Below the pieces are notes generated by a model. It saw only the letters and a program-made list of their open reading frames with translations. It had not been told where the DNA came from and did no database searches. The position numbers and the translations under genes are program-made. A stretch of DNA of 20,221 nt from Candidatus Altimarinota bacterium (lineage in GTDB: Bacteria; Patescibacteriota; Gracilibacteria; BD1-5; UBA6164): contig JAMOTX010000125.1 in NCBI GenBank assembly GCA_027062145.1, positions 1-20,221 of the forward strand, read 5' to 3'. Below are positions 10,532 through 18,632 of the stretch, in pieces. Position 1 is the first letter of the stretch, and each line of letters opens with the position of its first letter.

Positions 10532-11710
10532 CTATTTATATTTCTCTGGATAAGTATCACTATATATACAACCACAATAATTTTGTCTATATATTTTATG
10601 TTTTTTTGTATATTCTACACTTCTTTCAAATCATTTATTTTTTCTGAAAGCAATTTTTAGAAATTCAAGTTTATGCTTTAGATCATATTTATCCCCTATT
10701 TTAAACATTTTTTCTAAATCTTTATGAGGAGAAATATTTAAAGTAGTTGTCCATTCTATTATTCATAATTCTTCAGCTAACTCAGCTGTTTTTTTCATTC
10801 TCATATCATAACAATTTGTACATTTATCTCATCTTTCAGGTGTATTTTCAAGTCATTTAATTTCCTTCATAAAATTATCAACATCGTATGGTCATTCTAT
10901 GTATGGAACATCTTCTATTTCACAAACTTTTTTAAAATGTTTTAATCTTTTATTATATTCTATTTTTGGTTGAATATTTGGATCATACCAAAAGCAAGTA
11001 ATATCATATTTTTCTTTTAAATCCATTATGGGCACCGTTGCATCTGGTCCACAACAAATATGTAATAAAAGTTTTGGTTTTGCATCTAATATTTTTTTAA
11101 CTGGCTTATATGACAGTCTATGAATTCAAGTAATTTTATCTTTTCAAGTTAAATATTCTCTATGTTTTTTTGTACCATATCATTTGTGATTTTCAATTCA
11201 TAATTCAGGATATAATTCCGAATAAGTATTCATTAACTTATCTCTAAATACTTTAGCAATAATTGAAGCAGCTCATATTTCAAGTACTTTTCAATCTCAA
11301 CCAACTATAAAAAGTGGTTGTTTTTCTAATTCATCAAATTCATAATTATCATTTCAATCAATTACAACACTATTTATTTTATTATTATCTATTTTCCTTA
11401 AAAGCTCAACTAAAGCTCTTCTCATAGCTTCTCTATTTGCTTGTCTTATATTGATATCATCAATAATATAATTATCAACAACTCAAACTCCAAAAAATAC
11501 TTTTGGATTATCTCACAAAGATAATTTTATTAATTCTTTATATAATTCATCTCTTTTTTTCTCACTCAATTTTTTAGAGTCATTTATTTTATTCAATAAT
11601 TCCTTATTTGGTTTATTGTCAGGATCAAAACATAAAGCACATGCAACAACACTTCATAACCAAGGTCATCTTCACGCTTCATCTATTCAAATTTTTATTT
11701 TACTACTCAT
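10532..11710 (-). CDS. Fusion protein: ribonuclease HII and epoxyqueuosine reductase QueH
   Basis: One 392-residue frame joins two enzymes. Residues 1 to about 207 are RNase HII, which removes ribonucleotides from DNA: IGIDEAGRG with Asp10 and Glu11, NDSKKLSEKKRDELY, the NIRQANREAMRRAL helix, VVIDGND, then GDGKVLEIGAASIIAKVFRD and HKGYGTKKHREYL, ending HRLSYKPVKKIL. After a short linker, residues about 213-392 are QueH (DUF208), which makes queuosine from epoxyqueuosine in tRNA: LLLHICCGPDA with Cys219-Cys220, FWYDPNIQPKIEYNKR, DKCTNCYDMRMKKTAE, TTTLNISPHKD and YRQNYCGCIYS. The usual CCxPC is CCGPD here. There is no stop or Met between the parts, so this is a true fusion. It is divergent from the mtaB-like gene, another tRNA-modification gene. 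The functional link between the two halves is unknown; co-expression is the simplest reading. Confidence 0.9.
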
Positions 11711-11779
11711 TTTGACTTTTAAAATTATTATTCCCGTATATAATAATAACAACTTAAAAATAAACAATAAAAAAGAAAA
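11711..11779. promoter_or_regulatory. Divergent promoter region
   Basis: These 69 bases must drive both rnhB-queH (minus) and the mtaB operon (plus). On the plus strand TTGACT (11712-11717) and TATAAT (11739-11744) are present but 21 bases apart, longer than ideal. On the minus strand TTGTTA and TAATAA lie 16 bases apart. Assignment is tentative. Confidence 0.35.
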
Positions 11780-13042
11780 ATGGAATATAAAATATTTGGT
11801 TGTAAAGTAAATAAATATTATACAGATAAATGGTTAAATTCAGATCAATTAGAATGAAAAAATGGTATTTTTATTGCAAGTTGCGTAGTAACAGATAATG
11901 CAAAAAGAAAATGGATTAAATTTGTTAAAGAAACAGCTAAAAATATAAAATGATGAGAAAAAATTTTTATAAGTTGATGCTGAGCATTTAAAGATGGTAA
12001 AGCACAATCAGATTTCTTTGATCTATATACTGATTTAGAATACTTAAAAAATATTATAGAAATTTTAGATGAAGATCCAGATTTAAATAAATCTAATAAT
12101 AGAATAACTATATCAGATAAAATAAAAAAAATACCTCAATTATACACAAAAAAATTTGTACTAATACAATGATGATGTGATAGTTTTTGTACATTTTGTC
12201 TTACTGTAAAAAAAAGATGAAGACATTTTTCTAGAAGTAAAGAAGATATATTAGATGAAATATTAATATTTGAAAAAAATTGATGAAAAGAAGTGGTTTT
12301 AACTTGAATTAATTTATCAGCATGGTGACTAGATACAACTAATGATATTTGAAAATCAAGATTTGCTGAATTAATATCATACCTACTTGATAACACATCT
12401 ATTCCTAGAATTAGAATAAGCTCAATGTGACCTGAATTTATAACTGATGATGTTTTAAAATTATTTGAAAACAAAAGAATCTATCCTCATTTTCATTATT
12501 CAGTTCAGTCTGGTTCAAGTGATGTATTAAAATCTATGTCTAGACATTATGATGGTAAATATATGAAAGATTTACTTTTAAAAACAAAAAAAATAAAAAG
12601 AGACGATAATGTAGCCATAAGTATTTGAGCAGATATTATAATTTGATTTCCAAATGAAACAGAACAAGATTTTAAAGACACAATGGATTTAGTAAAAGAT
12701 TGTAATATAACAAAAGTTCATGCTTTTCCATTCTCGTGACATGAATTATGAGAAGATGTACCTGCCTGAAAATTTAAAGACCAAGTGCATTGAAAATTAA
12801 AAAAAGAAAGAATGTGGGAAATAATGAATTTATCTGATCAAATAAGAGATGATTTCATAGTTAAAAATATATGAGAAGAATTAGAAGTATTAATAGAAGT
12901 AGTTAAGAAAGATGATACAACCTGAGAGATTAAATGGAAATGATGGACTCAAAATTATATTGAAGCAGATAGTTCAAATTTTGAAATACTATCCGGTAAA
13001 ATAGAAAGAAACGAAATAGTAATTTGAAAACTAATAAAATAA
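11780..13042 (+). CDS. MtaB/MiaB-family tRNA methylthiotransferase (radical SAM)
   Basis: Enzymes of this family insert a methylthio group at position 2 of modified A37 in tRNA; the MtaB branch acts on threonylcarbamoyl-adenosine. The 420-residue protein begins MEYKIFGCKVNKYYTD, close to the MtaB GCKVN signature. Three N-terminal cysteines, C8, C35 (IASCVVTDNAKRKG) and C67 (FISGCGAFKDG), would hold the auxiliary [4Fe-4S] cluster. The radical SAM CxxxCxxC is C133, C137, C140 (GGCDSFCTFC). HYSVQSGSSDVLKSMSRHY and IIIGFPNETEQDF are typical. A C-terminal TRAM-like region is likely from about residue 355. It is 2 bases upstream of lspA, heading a four-gene operon. MtaB is favoured over MiaB and RimO by the GCKVN and VVT motifs. 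Confidence 0.9.
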
Positions 13043-13044
13043 AA

Positions 13045-13479
13045 ATGATTTTTTATACTACCCTATTTATAGGACTTGTTTTAGATATATTATCTAAAAA
13101 TTTTGCATTCATATATTTACAAAATAAAATAAATATTTTTTGAGACTTAATATACCTTAAATATATATTAAATCCTTGAATAGCCTTTTGAATTAAAATA
13201 TACCCTCTTTTATTAAAAGTAATAACTATCTCTTTGATTATTTTGATTTTTTCTTATTATAAGAAAGAAAGAAAAACTATAAAAAATATGAAAATATTAG
13301 ACTTTAGTTTTTGATTAATATTAGCTTGAGCTATTTGAAACGCTATTGAAAGAATATTAAATTCAAATGTAATTGACTTTATATGAGTTAAATATTTTTC
13401 TATATTTAATTTAGCTGATAGTTTCATATTTATATGAGCAATAATATATATCTATATACTTTATAAAAATAACAAATAA
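13045..13479 (+). CDS. lspA: Lipoprotein signal peptidase II
   Basis: LspA cleaves signal peptides of lipidated prolipoproteins in the membrane. The 144-residue protein has the family motifs LDILSKNFA near the N-terminus, LNPGIAFG at residues 42-49, GAIGNAIERI at 95-104, and the catalytic aspartates D111 (VIDFIGV) and D125 (FNLADSFIFIG). Four transmembrane segments are visible, at about 4-22, 53-70, 86-104 and 119-140. Most conserved glycines are TGA. It follows mtaB by 2 bases and precedes the six-TM gene by 3 bases. Its presence implies the organism makes lipoproteins. Confidence 0.95.
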
Positions 13480-13482
13480 ATT

Positions 13483-14232
13483 ATGAGTTTTTGACCATCA
13501 AAAATATCTTTTCAAGATATACTTATTAATTCACTATGAAGTTTAATTGCATGAATTATATGAGGTATTATAATACTTTTTATAACTTTTTTATTAGGTA
13601 ACTCTGTTGATATACCTGGTACATTTGCAACTGCTCAAATATGATTGGAAACTAGTTCTATATTTCCACTTATACTTTCTATTATTACACTTATTTGAAC
13701 TACTTTTACTATATTTTTAACAGCTAAGTTATTAAACATGACTTCAGCAGATAAATATAAAAAAAATGTAATAATATCATGACAATTAGCATTTTTTGCA
13801 TTTGTTATGTATGTATTTATAACTCCTGTTTATATATATGCATGATTAATAGACTATGATTACATAATGTATGTCTTTCTAGTACACACTCTATTAGTAG
13901 TTTTTGGAACAAGTTTAATACTAGAGTTACTAAATAATTATAGACATATACTAATAGGATTATATTGAAGTTTTATAGGTTTATTTGTAAGTTTAACTAT
14001 TACAGTAGGAATATTTACATCTCTAGAAACATGAACGGCTAGATTAATATCACTAGTATTATTATTAGCAATAATTAATTTTACAGTAACTTTCTTTAAA
14101 CAATTATTTGAATTAGCATATTTCAACTATTATAAATATACAAACCTAGATCAATTAGGTGATATATTTTATCAAATAGAAATGGAAGAAAAAGAAAAAC
14201 TAAGAGATGAAGAAGATAAAAACACTCTTTAA
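13483..14232 (+). CDS. Six-transmembrane protein, unknown function
   Basis: I do not recognise a family. The 249-residue protein has six clear hydrophobic segments: about residues 16-36 (AGIIGGIIILFITFLLG), 57-82, 92-118, 125-147, 152-175 and 182-200. The C-terminus is polar and probably cytoplasmic (NLDQLGDIFYQIEMEEKEK). The start ATG at 13483 is three bases after the lspA stop, and the next gene follows after 18 bases, so it is translated from the same mRNA. Tight linkage to lspA and an AMMECR1-domain gene suggests a conserved envelope role but does not define it. Confidence 0.8.
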
Positions 14233-14250
14233 TAAATAACTTATAAATAC

Positions 14251-14793
14251 ATGTTAAAAATAGCTCAACAAACTATAAATTTTTACTTAAAAAAATTCAA
14301 AACACCTACAATTGAAGATTTACAAATAGAAGATACTAGTCTTTTAGAAAAAAAATGATCAGTTTTTGTAACTTTATATAAAAAGGGAGAAATAAGATGA
14401 GCGTCTTGAAATATAAAAGAGATTAAAGCAAATTTAATAGAAGAAATAATAGAAAATACAATTGTTGCCCTATCTAAAGATTCTAGATTTGAAAAAGTGA
14501 AATTAAATGAATCATCTGATTTAAAAATTAGAATAGATTTAATAACAAGTAGAAAAATACTTCAAGAAAAAGAAATATTTCAAATAGATCCTGTTAAGAA
14601 TGGTGTTTTATTACTAAAAAAAGACTATAGCCAAATGGCTACAATCCTTCCAAACATAAATCCATCTCTGCTTACATGAGAAGATTTACTTCCAATATTA
14701 GAAATGAAATTTAAGACTAAGTGATTCAAAGAAGAAGATTATATAATCTACAAAATAGAAACAAACTCTATTAATAATTTTGAAATAAAATAA
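14251..14793 (+). CDS. AMMECR1-domain protein
   Basis: This is a 180-residue protein. The AMMECR1 domain is recognisable from GSVFVTLYKKGEIRGASGNI, corresponding to the family's FVTL...LRGCIG core, here with Ala in place of the usual Cys, followed by ENTIVALSKDSRF and the LKIRIDLITSRKIL strand. Residues about 100-180 include NGVLLLKKDYSQMATILP, matching the GVLL...FLP section of the family, and end in KGFKEEDYIIYKIET. The molecular function of AMMECR1 proteins is not established; bacterial members often sit next to radical SAM or MEMO genes, and this one shares an operon with a radical SAM enzyme. Two TGA glycines lie in the RGASGN motif. It is the last gene of the mtaB-lspA operon. Confidence 0.85.
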
Positions 14794-14822
14794 AAAGACC
14801 TATTAAGAGGTCTTTTTATTTT
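14787..14822. terminator. Shared bidirectional terminator
   Basis: A 15-base arm (14787-14801) is perfectly complementary to 14808-14822 around a six-base loop, with A and T tracts on both sides. The AMMECR1 stop (14791-14793) lies in one arm, and the convergent pilin stop (14821-14823) overlaps the other. Confidence 0.9.
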
Positions 14823-15429
14823 ATTGTTTTCTAATAAGCATTATTTCACCAGCAGTTCCATCACAATCAGCAGCTGATACTGAATCCTTCGCTACACATT
14901 GATATAAACTTCAAGTAGTTATTCATTTAGTCATAGTAGTAGTATTTCAACTTCAAGTAGTTCATCAAAGAAGATCAATTCAAATTTCTAATCTTAAATT
15001 ATCTTCTCATCCATCTCATACTGCTTTACTATCTATATTTCATTGATTTTCAAATGTAGTTGAAATTTCAAAATCTTGATTTGTTATTGAATTTGTATCA
15101 TCTCAAACTGTATACGAATAATCAAAAGCTGAACCAGCTCTAGCTTGTCATTTTTTAGGATCTTGCGGTAATTTTGGTGTAAAAATCAATATATTTTTAA
15201 AATTAATTGTATCACTTAATAGAGTAGATGGATATTCTGAATAATCTTGATAAACTTGTTCAATTCATGCTTTTACAGCTGTTACATCTGTAAGTCTAGT
15301 ACTATCCCTTGCTTTTTGTATTTGAGAAGTATAAACTGAAACTGCCCCTGTTGCAAGTATACCTATAATAGTAATTACTACTAGTAATTCTATTAATGTA
15401 AAACCTAATTTTGTTTTTTGTAATTTCAT
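14821..15429 (-). CDS. Type IV pilin-like protein (class III prepilin signal)
   Basis: The 202-residue protein begins MKLQKTKLGFTLIELLVVI, a textbook prepilin leader: PilD-type peptidase would cut after Gly9, leaving Phe+1 and Glu+5. The hydrophobic helix runs to about residue 30, and the amphipathic continuation (SVYTSQIQKARDSTRLTDV) is followed by DYSEYPSTL, a pattern common in pilins and pseudopilins of CPR bacteria. The C-terminal half is rich in Thr, Asp and TGA-encoded Gly, and two cysteines (QCVAKDSVSAADCDG) could form the D-loop disulfide. The gene is monocistronic, with a perfect consensus promoter, so it is probably a major, highly expressed pilin. No pilB, pilC or pilD is seen in the window. 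Confidence 0.93.
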
Positions 15430-15469
15430 AAAGTGAAAATATTAAATTGTAATGTTATAAAACAAGTTA

Positions 15470-15498
15470 ATTATAATTTACTTATGTAGTATTGTCAA
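15470..15498 (-). promoter_or_regulatory. Perfect consensus promoter of the pilin gene
   Basis: On the minus strand TTGACA (15498-15493), a 17-base spacer and TATAAT (15475-15470) match the housekeeping sigma consensus at all 12 positions. Transcription would start near 15463, leaving a leader of about 34 bases. Confidence 0.85.
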
Positions 15499-15545
15499 AA
15501 ATATTTAAAATTTAGACTTTTAAATAAATATTAATTATTGTATAA

Positions 15546-15758
15546 TTAACCTTTATAATGTATTGAATTAACTGGACATGCTCAAATAGCATCATCTATC
15601 CCTTCAGAAGTGCAACTATTCATTCATTCTTTTGCAAATGCTTTTCATTCATCATCTAAATCAAATACATCTCCACAAATAGCTACACATGCTCCACAAC
15701 CTATACAGTTTTCATCTACATAAGGAGTTTTTACATCTTTATTTCATTCACAACTCAT
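15546..15758 (-). CDS. Ferredoxin, single [4Fe-4S] type
   Basis: This is a 70-residue electron carrier. CIGCGACVAIC gives C18, C21, C24 and C28, and ACPVNSI gives C61. By analogy with monocluster ferredoxins of the Thermotoga type, C18, C21, C24 and C61 would bind the cluster, while C28 and C49 could form the structural disulfide seen in that group. The DVFDLDDEGKA segment is also typical. TGA encodes Gly in DEGKA and elsewhere. The start at 15758 gives the usual short N-terminus. The gene lies about 50 bases downstream of the terminator of the structured RNA on the same strand, so it may be controlled by attenuation there or use a weak promoter with TATAAT at 15780-15775. Possible clients in the window include the radical SAM enzyme and QueH. 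Confidence 0.93.
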
Positions 15759-15807
15759 AATTTTAAATTTAAATATTATAATTATTACTAATATTTTAAT
15801 ATAATAT

Positions 15808-15860
15808 AAAAAAAATTCAAATTTAAATATACAATAAATTATATACTTAAGTTTGAATTT
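15808..15860 (-). terminator. Terminator of the structured RNA
   Basis: Arms 15847-15860 and 15813-15826 pair at 13 of 14 positions; on the minus strand the second arm runs straight into eight T (15815-15808). The loop is about 20 bases. Confidence 0.65.
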
Positions 15861-16037
15861 TAAATAGTCCACTTTAAGGTCAGTCAATGTTTTTGTATTC
15901 CTTAATAAAAGAATATTTGTAAGCAGCCTGTTAATCATCAGAAAGAATTAACCCTCATCAAAGAAACTACCTAGAACCACTTACCGCTAATACGAGTGTA
16001 AGGAAAATGAGATTGACCTGCCACCTGTAAAACAGAC
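15808..16037 (-). ncRNA. Structured non-coding RNA or regulatory leader, unidentified
   Basis: This stretch has no convincing coding frame, is less AT-rich than its flanks, and folds on paper into a closed multi-branch structure. Listed in plus coordinates: an outer helix pairs 15876-15887 with AGGTCAAT on the far side (near 16011-16018); GTATTC pairs with GAATAT (15895-15916 region); GTTAAT pairs with ATTAAC (15929-15952 region); CTCAT pairs with ATGAG (15954 and 16006 regions), enclosing CTTAC/GTAAG. A strong promoter precedes it and a terminator hairpin with a run of eight U ends it, both on the minus strand. It could be a free small RNA or a riboswitch-like leader of the ferredoxin gene. 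It does not match tmRNA, RNase P RNA, 6S RNA or SRP RNA as I know them. Confidence 0.55.
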
Positions 16038-16043
16038 ATAAAC

Positions 16044-16071
16044 ATTATAATAATATTGATTTTTTTGTAAA
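16044..16071 (-). promoter_or_regulatory. Promoter of the structured RNA
   Basis: On the minus strand TTTACA (16071-16066), a 16-base spacer and TATAAT (16049-16044), identical in layout to the secA promoter. The predicted start is G at 16037. Confidence 0.68.
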
Positions 16072-16118
16072 ATAAATTAAGCTATAAATATATAAAATAT
16101 TTATAAAAAAATCAATAT
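16053..16118. repeat. 19-bp inverted repeat ending at the ybeY start codon
   Basis: Arm 16053-16071 pairs with arm 16100-16118 at every position if one G-U pair is allowed; the outer 14 bases are perfectly complementary. The loop is 28 bases. The right arm ends at the base before the ybeY ATG, and the left arm contains the -35 box of the structured RNA on the other strand. Confidence 0.8.
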
Positions 16119-16559
16119 ATGTTTAGTTATAATGTGATACAAACGCCATCTTTCAAGTATAATACAAAATCTATTGACAATATATTTAAAAATATATCTA
16201 AAATAGTTTCAAAAGATCAAAAATGAATACTAAATATAGTGTTTTTAGACAGTTGTAGTATACAAAAATTGAACAATGATTATAGATGAATTAATAAAAC
16301 AACTGATGTTTTAAGTTTTCACTATTTTGAAGACTTCTCTTTATTAAATAATGATGATTTAGCTTGAGAGATTATATTATCTGAAGAAAAAATAATTTCT
16401 GGTTGAATAGAATATAAACTATGAACTGAAAAGGAATTTTACAAATTAATAATTCATTCAGTTTTACATATATTATGATATGATCATGAATTAGACAATG
16501 ATTATAAAACAATGCAAGAGTTAGAGGATAAAATATGGAAAGAAGTATTTGAAAAATAA
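16119..16559 (+). CDS. ybeY: Endoribonuclease YbeY (rRNA maturation factor)
   Basis: YbeY is a zinc-dependent single-strand endoribonuclease needed for 16S rRNA 3' end maturation and ribosome quality control. The 146-residue protein has the family's NNDYRGINKTTDVLSF motif (about 52-67), LAGEIILSEE, and the metal site HSVLHILGYDH with H113, H117 and H123. The C-terminus MQELEDKIWKEV is also typical. TGA encodes the Gly of YRGI and ILGYDH. The ATG at 16119 directly follows an inverted-repeat arm with no Shine-Dalgarno. The next gene starts 86 bases later. Confidence 0.95.
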
Positions 16560-16645
16560 GCTAAAAACAATATAATAATGACTAATATATTTTAATGTAC
16601 TATATTTAAAATATTTATATATTATTTTTTCTTTTATATTAATAT

Positions 16646-17062
16646 ATGCAATATAAAATCCCCGTACAGATAGAAAATGAAGATCCTATTGTTTTAGGGT
16701 TAAGTTTAAGACAATTAGCAATAATAATGATATGATGGTCAATTGCGTACAGTATATTTACATCACTTGCACCAAGTGCATGAGCAGAAATAGCATTGAT
16801 ACCAACAATTATAATTGCATGACTTAGTTTATTAATTGCTTTATTTAAATTCTCTGAAATGACATTTATTCCCTATATTTTATCTTTTATAAGATATAAA
16901 AGTAATATAGAAGAAAGAAAATGGATTAAATGAGTTGATTCATTTCAACCGATTGATATATGATTCTTAGCAAATAATGAGTCTAAAAAAGAAAAAAGTA
17001 TAGATTTTTCAAGTAAAATAGATAAAATAAATGATCTTGAAAATAAATTAAATAAAATTTAA
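16646..17062 (+). CDS. PrgI family protein (type IV secretion-like)
   Basis: The 138-residue protein starts MQYKIPVQIENEDPIVLGLSLRQLAI, which matches the N-terminus of PrgI family proteins: a short cytoplasmic lead followed by two membrane segments, here about residues 29-47 and 51-72. A basic loop (YKSNIEERKWIKG) and a polar Lys/Asp-rich tail follow. PrgI proteins occur in conjugation and type IV secretion clusters of Gram-positive and CPR bacteria, usually next to VirB4/TraC. The gene is 9 bases upstream of the TraC-like gene, which supports the call. Confidence 0.82.
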
Positions 17063-17071
17063 AAAAATAAA

Positions 17072-17785
17072 ATGGCAGTTAAAAATACTAAAAAAGATCA
17101 TCCAGATAGCTCAACTCAAAGATATTTACCTTTCTCACAAATAAGAGAAAATATAATAATAATGAAAGATGATAGCGCTAGACTTGTTATGAAATGTACA
17201 ACTGTAAATTTTTTACTTAAAAATACAGATGAACAAGATTCTATTATTATAAGTTTTCAAAGATTTTTAAATTCACTTAACTTTCCTATTCAAATATTAG
17301 TTCGTTCTAAAAAACTAGATATAGATTGATATTTAAATAATCTAAATGATAAAGCATTAAAACAAAAAAATCCACTTTTACAAAATCAAACATATGAATA
17401 TATTGAATATTTACGCAAGTTGATTGAAGTAGCACAAATAATGAAAAAAGAGTTTTATATAATTATTCCATTTGACGAGAATGAAAATAAAAGTGTAAAG
17501 GATGATGGTATAATGTGAGTTTTTAATGCTTTTTGGCAATCAATTAATTGATGAGCTGATTTATTAAAGATAAAAGCTCAAATTAAAAATTTTTCAAAAT
17601 TAAAAAAATGATTAATAGCTAGATCTCATACTATAAAAACTTGATTAGAAAATGTTTGATTAAGAGCTGATATATTAGAGAAACAAGAGTTAGTAAGTTT
17701 TTTAACTGATTACTATAACCCTAGTTTAGACAGTTTGGTTAAAATGAATAATGAATCTAGTGATTATAATTTAATAAACAATTAA
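17072..17785 (+). CDS. VirB4/TraC N-terminal-domain-like protein without ATPase domain
   Basis: The 237-residue protein resembles the N-terminal TraC-like domain of VirB4 ATPases: TQRYLPFSQIRENIIIMKDD, then a region where VirB4 proteins have their beta-sheet core (LVMKCTTVNFLLKNTDEQDS, SFQRFLNSLNFPIQILVRSKKLDIDGYL). A central YIEYLRKLIEVAQIMKKEFYIIIPFD is followed by a long helical section and LRADILEKQELVSFLTDYYNP. No Walker A or B motif is present and the gene ends before any motor domain, so this is a stand-alone version. Free TraC-like proteins of this kind are common in CPR genomes. It lies between PrgI (9 bases) and the VirB2-like gene (2 bases). The homology call rests on recognised pattern, not on a search. 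Confidence 0.75.
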
Positions 17786-17787
17786 AA

Positions 17788-18141
17788 ATGAAAAAATTAT
17801 TATATACCCTTATTTCATATATCGCAGTGATTCAATATACCTTTGCTGCATGAGGAATATTATGAGACTTTAAAGAATGAAATAAGGAAAAAACTGAAGA
17901 AGCATTAAGAACTTGAAATGTACATTTAGAAGATATCCCTGTTATGATAAGAAATGCTATTGATTTTTTTATAACTATAGCATGAACGGTAGCTATTATT
18001 TTTATAATAGTATGAGCATACAAAATATTATTTTGATCACTTGAACAAGATAAAACAAAATGAAAAGATACTATTATTATGGCTATTTGATGATTTGCTA
18101 TTGCTTCATTAGCATGGTTTATTATTGATAATTTATCTTAA
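17788..18141 (+). CDS. VirB2/TrbC-like small pilin or pore protein
   Basis: The 117-residue protein has a signal peptide (MKKLLYTLISYIAVIQYTFA, likely cut before AGG), a short polar segment, then two transmembrane helices at about 52-79 (FFITIAGTVAIIFIIVGAYK) and 92-114 (IIMAIGGFAIASLAWFII) joined by a charged loop (EQDKTKGKD). This two-helix layout with a cleavable signal is that of VirB2/TrbC pilins and of related CPR proteins often annotated as pilin. The gene follows the TraC-like gene by 2 bases. Confidence 0.75.
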
Positions 18142-18163
18142 TACTAATTAATAAATTAAATAT

Positions 18164-18625
18164 ATGTCAAATTTACAATATTCTTGGGAATTTAATGATA
18201 AAAAAAATAGATGACAATTATGGTATATAATTGCTATTTCAGTAGTGATTTGATCAACTATATGGTGATTTTTTACAAAACAATATTGATTTAGTTTTAT
18301 TATTTTATTAATATGATGATTATATTATTTTAATGAAAATAATTCTCAAGATATTGTAAAAGTTGAACTTTCAGATATTTGAATGAAAATTAATTGAGTT
18401 TTTTATGATTACTCGTCTATTGACTCATATTCAATAGTTTTTAAATGAGAAACTCCTCTTTTACTTAGAGTTAATTTAAATAAAAAATGATTGAGATTTA
18501 TAGATGTTAAAATAAATAGATGAAATATATCTGATATAAAAAATGTTTTATCTAATTTTATAGAAGAAACTGAAAAAAGTGAACTAAGCTTTAGTGAAAA
18601 ATTAATTAATTTACTTAAATTATAA
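18164..18625 (+). CDS. Two-TM membrane protein, unknown function
   Basis: The 153-residue protein has two adjacent membrane segments at about 20-37 (WYIIAISVVIGSTIWGFF) and 42-58, then a soluble domain of about 90 residues with alternating strands (SDIGMKINGVFYDYSSIDSY, SIVFKGETPLLLRVNL, IDVKINRGNI) and a C-terminal helix. The layout resembles small PH-like membrane proteins, but I cannot assign a family. It is 22 bases after the VirB2-like gene and 7 before the next, so it belongs to the same transcription unit. Confidence 0.75.
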
Positions 18626-18632
18626 ATTAAAT

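Noticed and set aside
12136..12474. Minus-strand open frame of 112 codons opposite the mtaB-like gene
   Set aside because: It overlaps conserved radical SAM sequence on the plus strand and encodes low-complexity sequence with no recognisable motif.
16010..16030. Resemblance of GACCTGCCACCTGT to a cobalamin riboswitch core
   Set aside because: Only a loose match to the GACCCGCAACTGT element, on the strand opposite to the promoter, and without the other cobalamin-box elements.
15846..16036. Possible SRP RNA, tmRNA, 6S RNA or RNase P RNA
   Set aside because: The plus strand has GGTCAG and AAGCAGCC, faintly like the SRP helix 8, but the GGAA-type apex is missing and the better promoter and terminator are on the other strand. 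No tRNA-like ends, tag frame or RNase P core motif was found.
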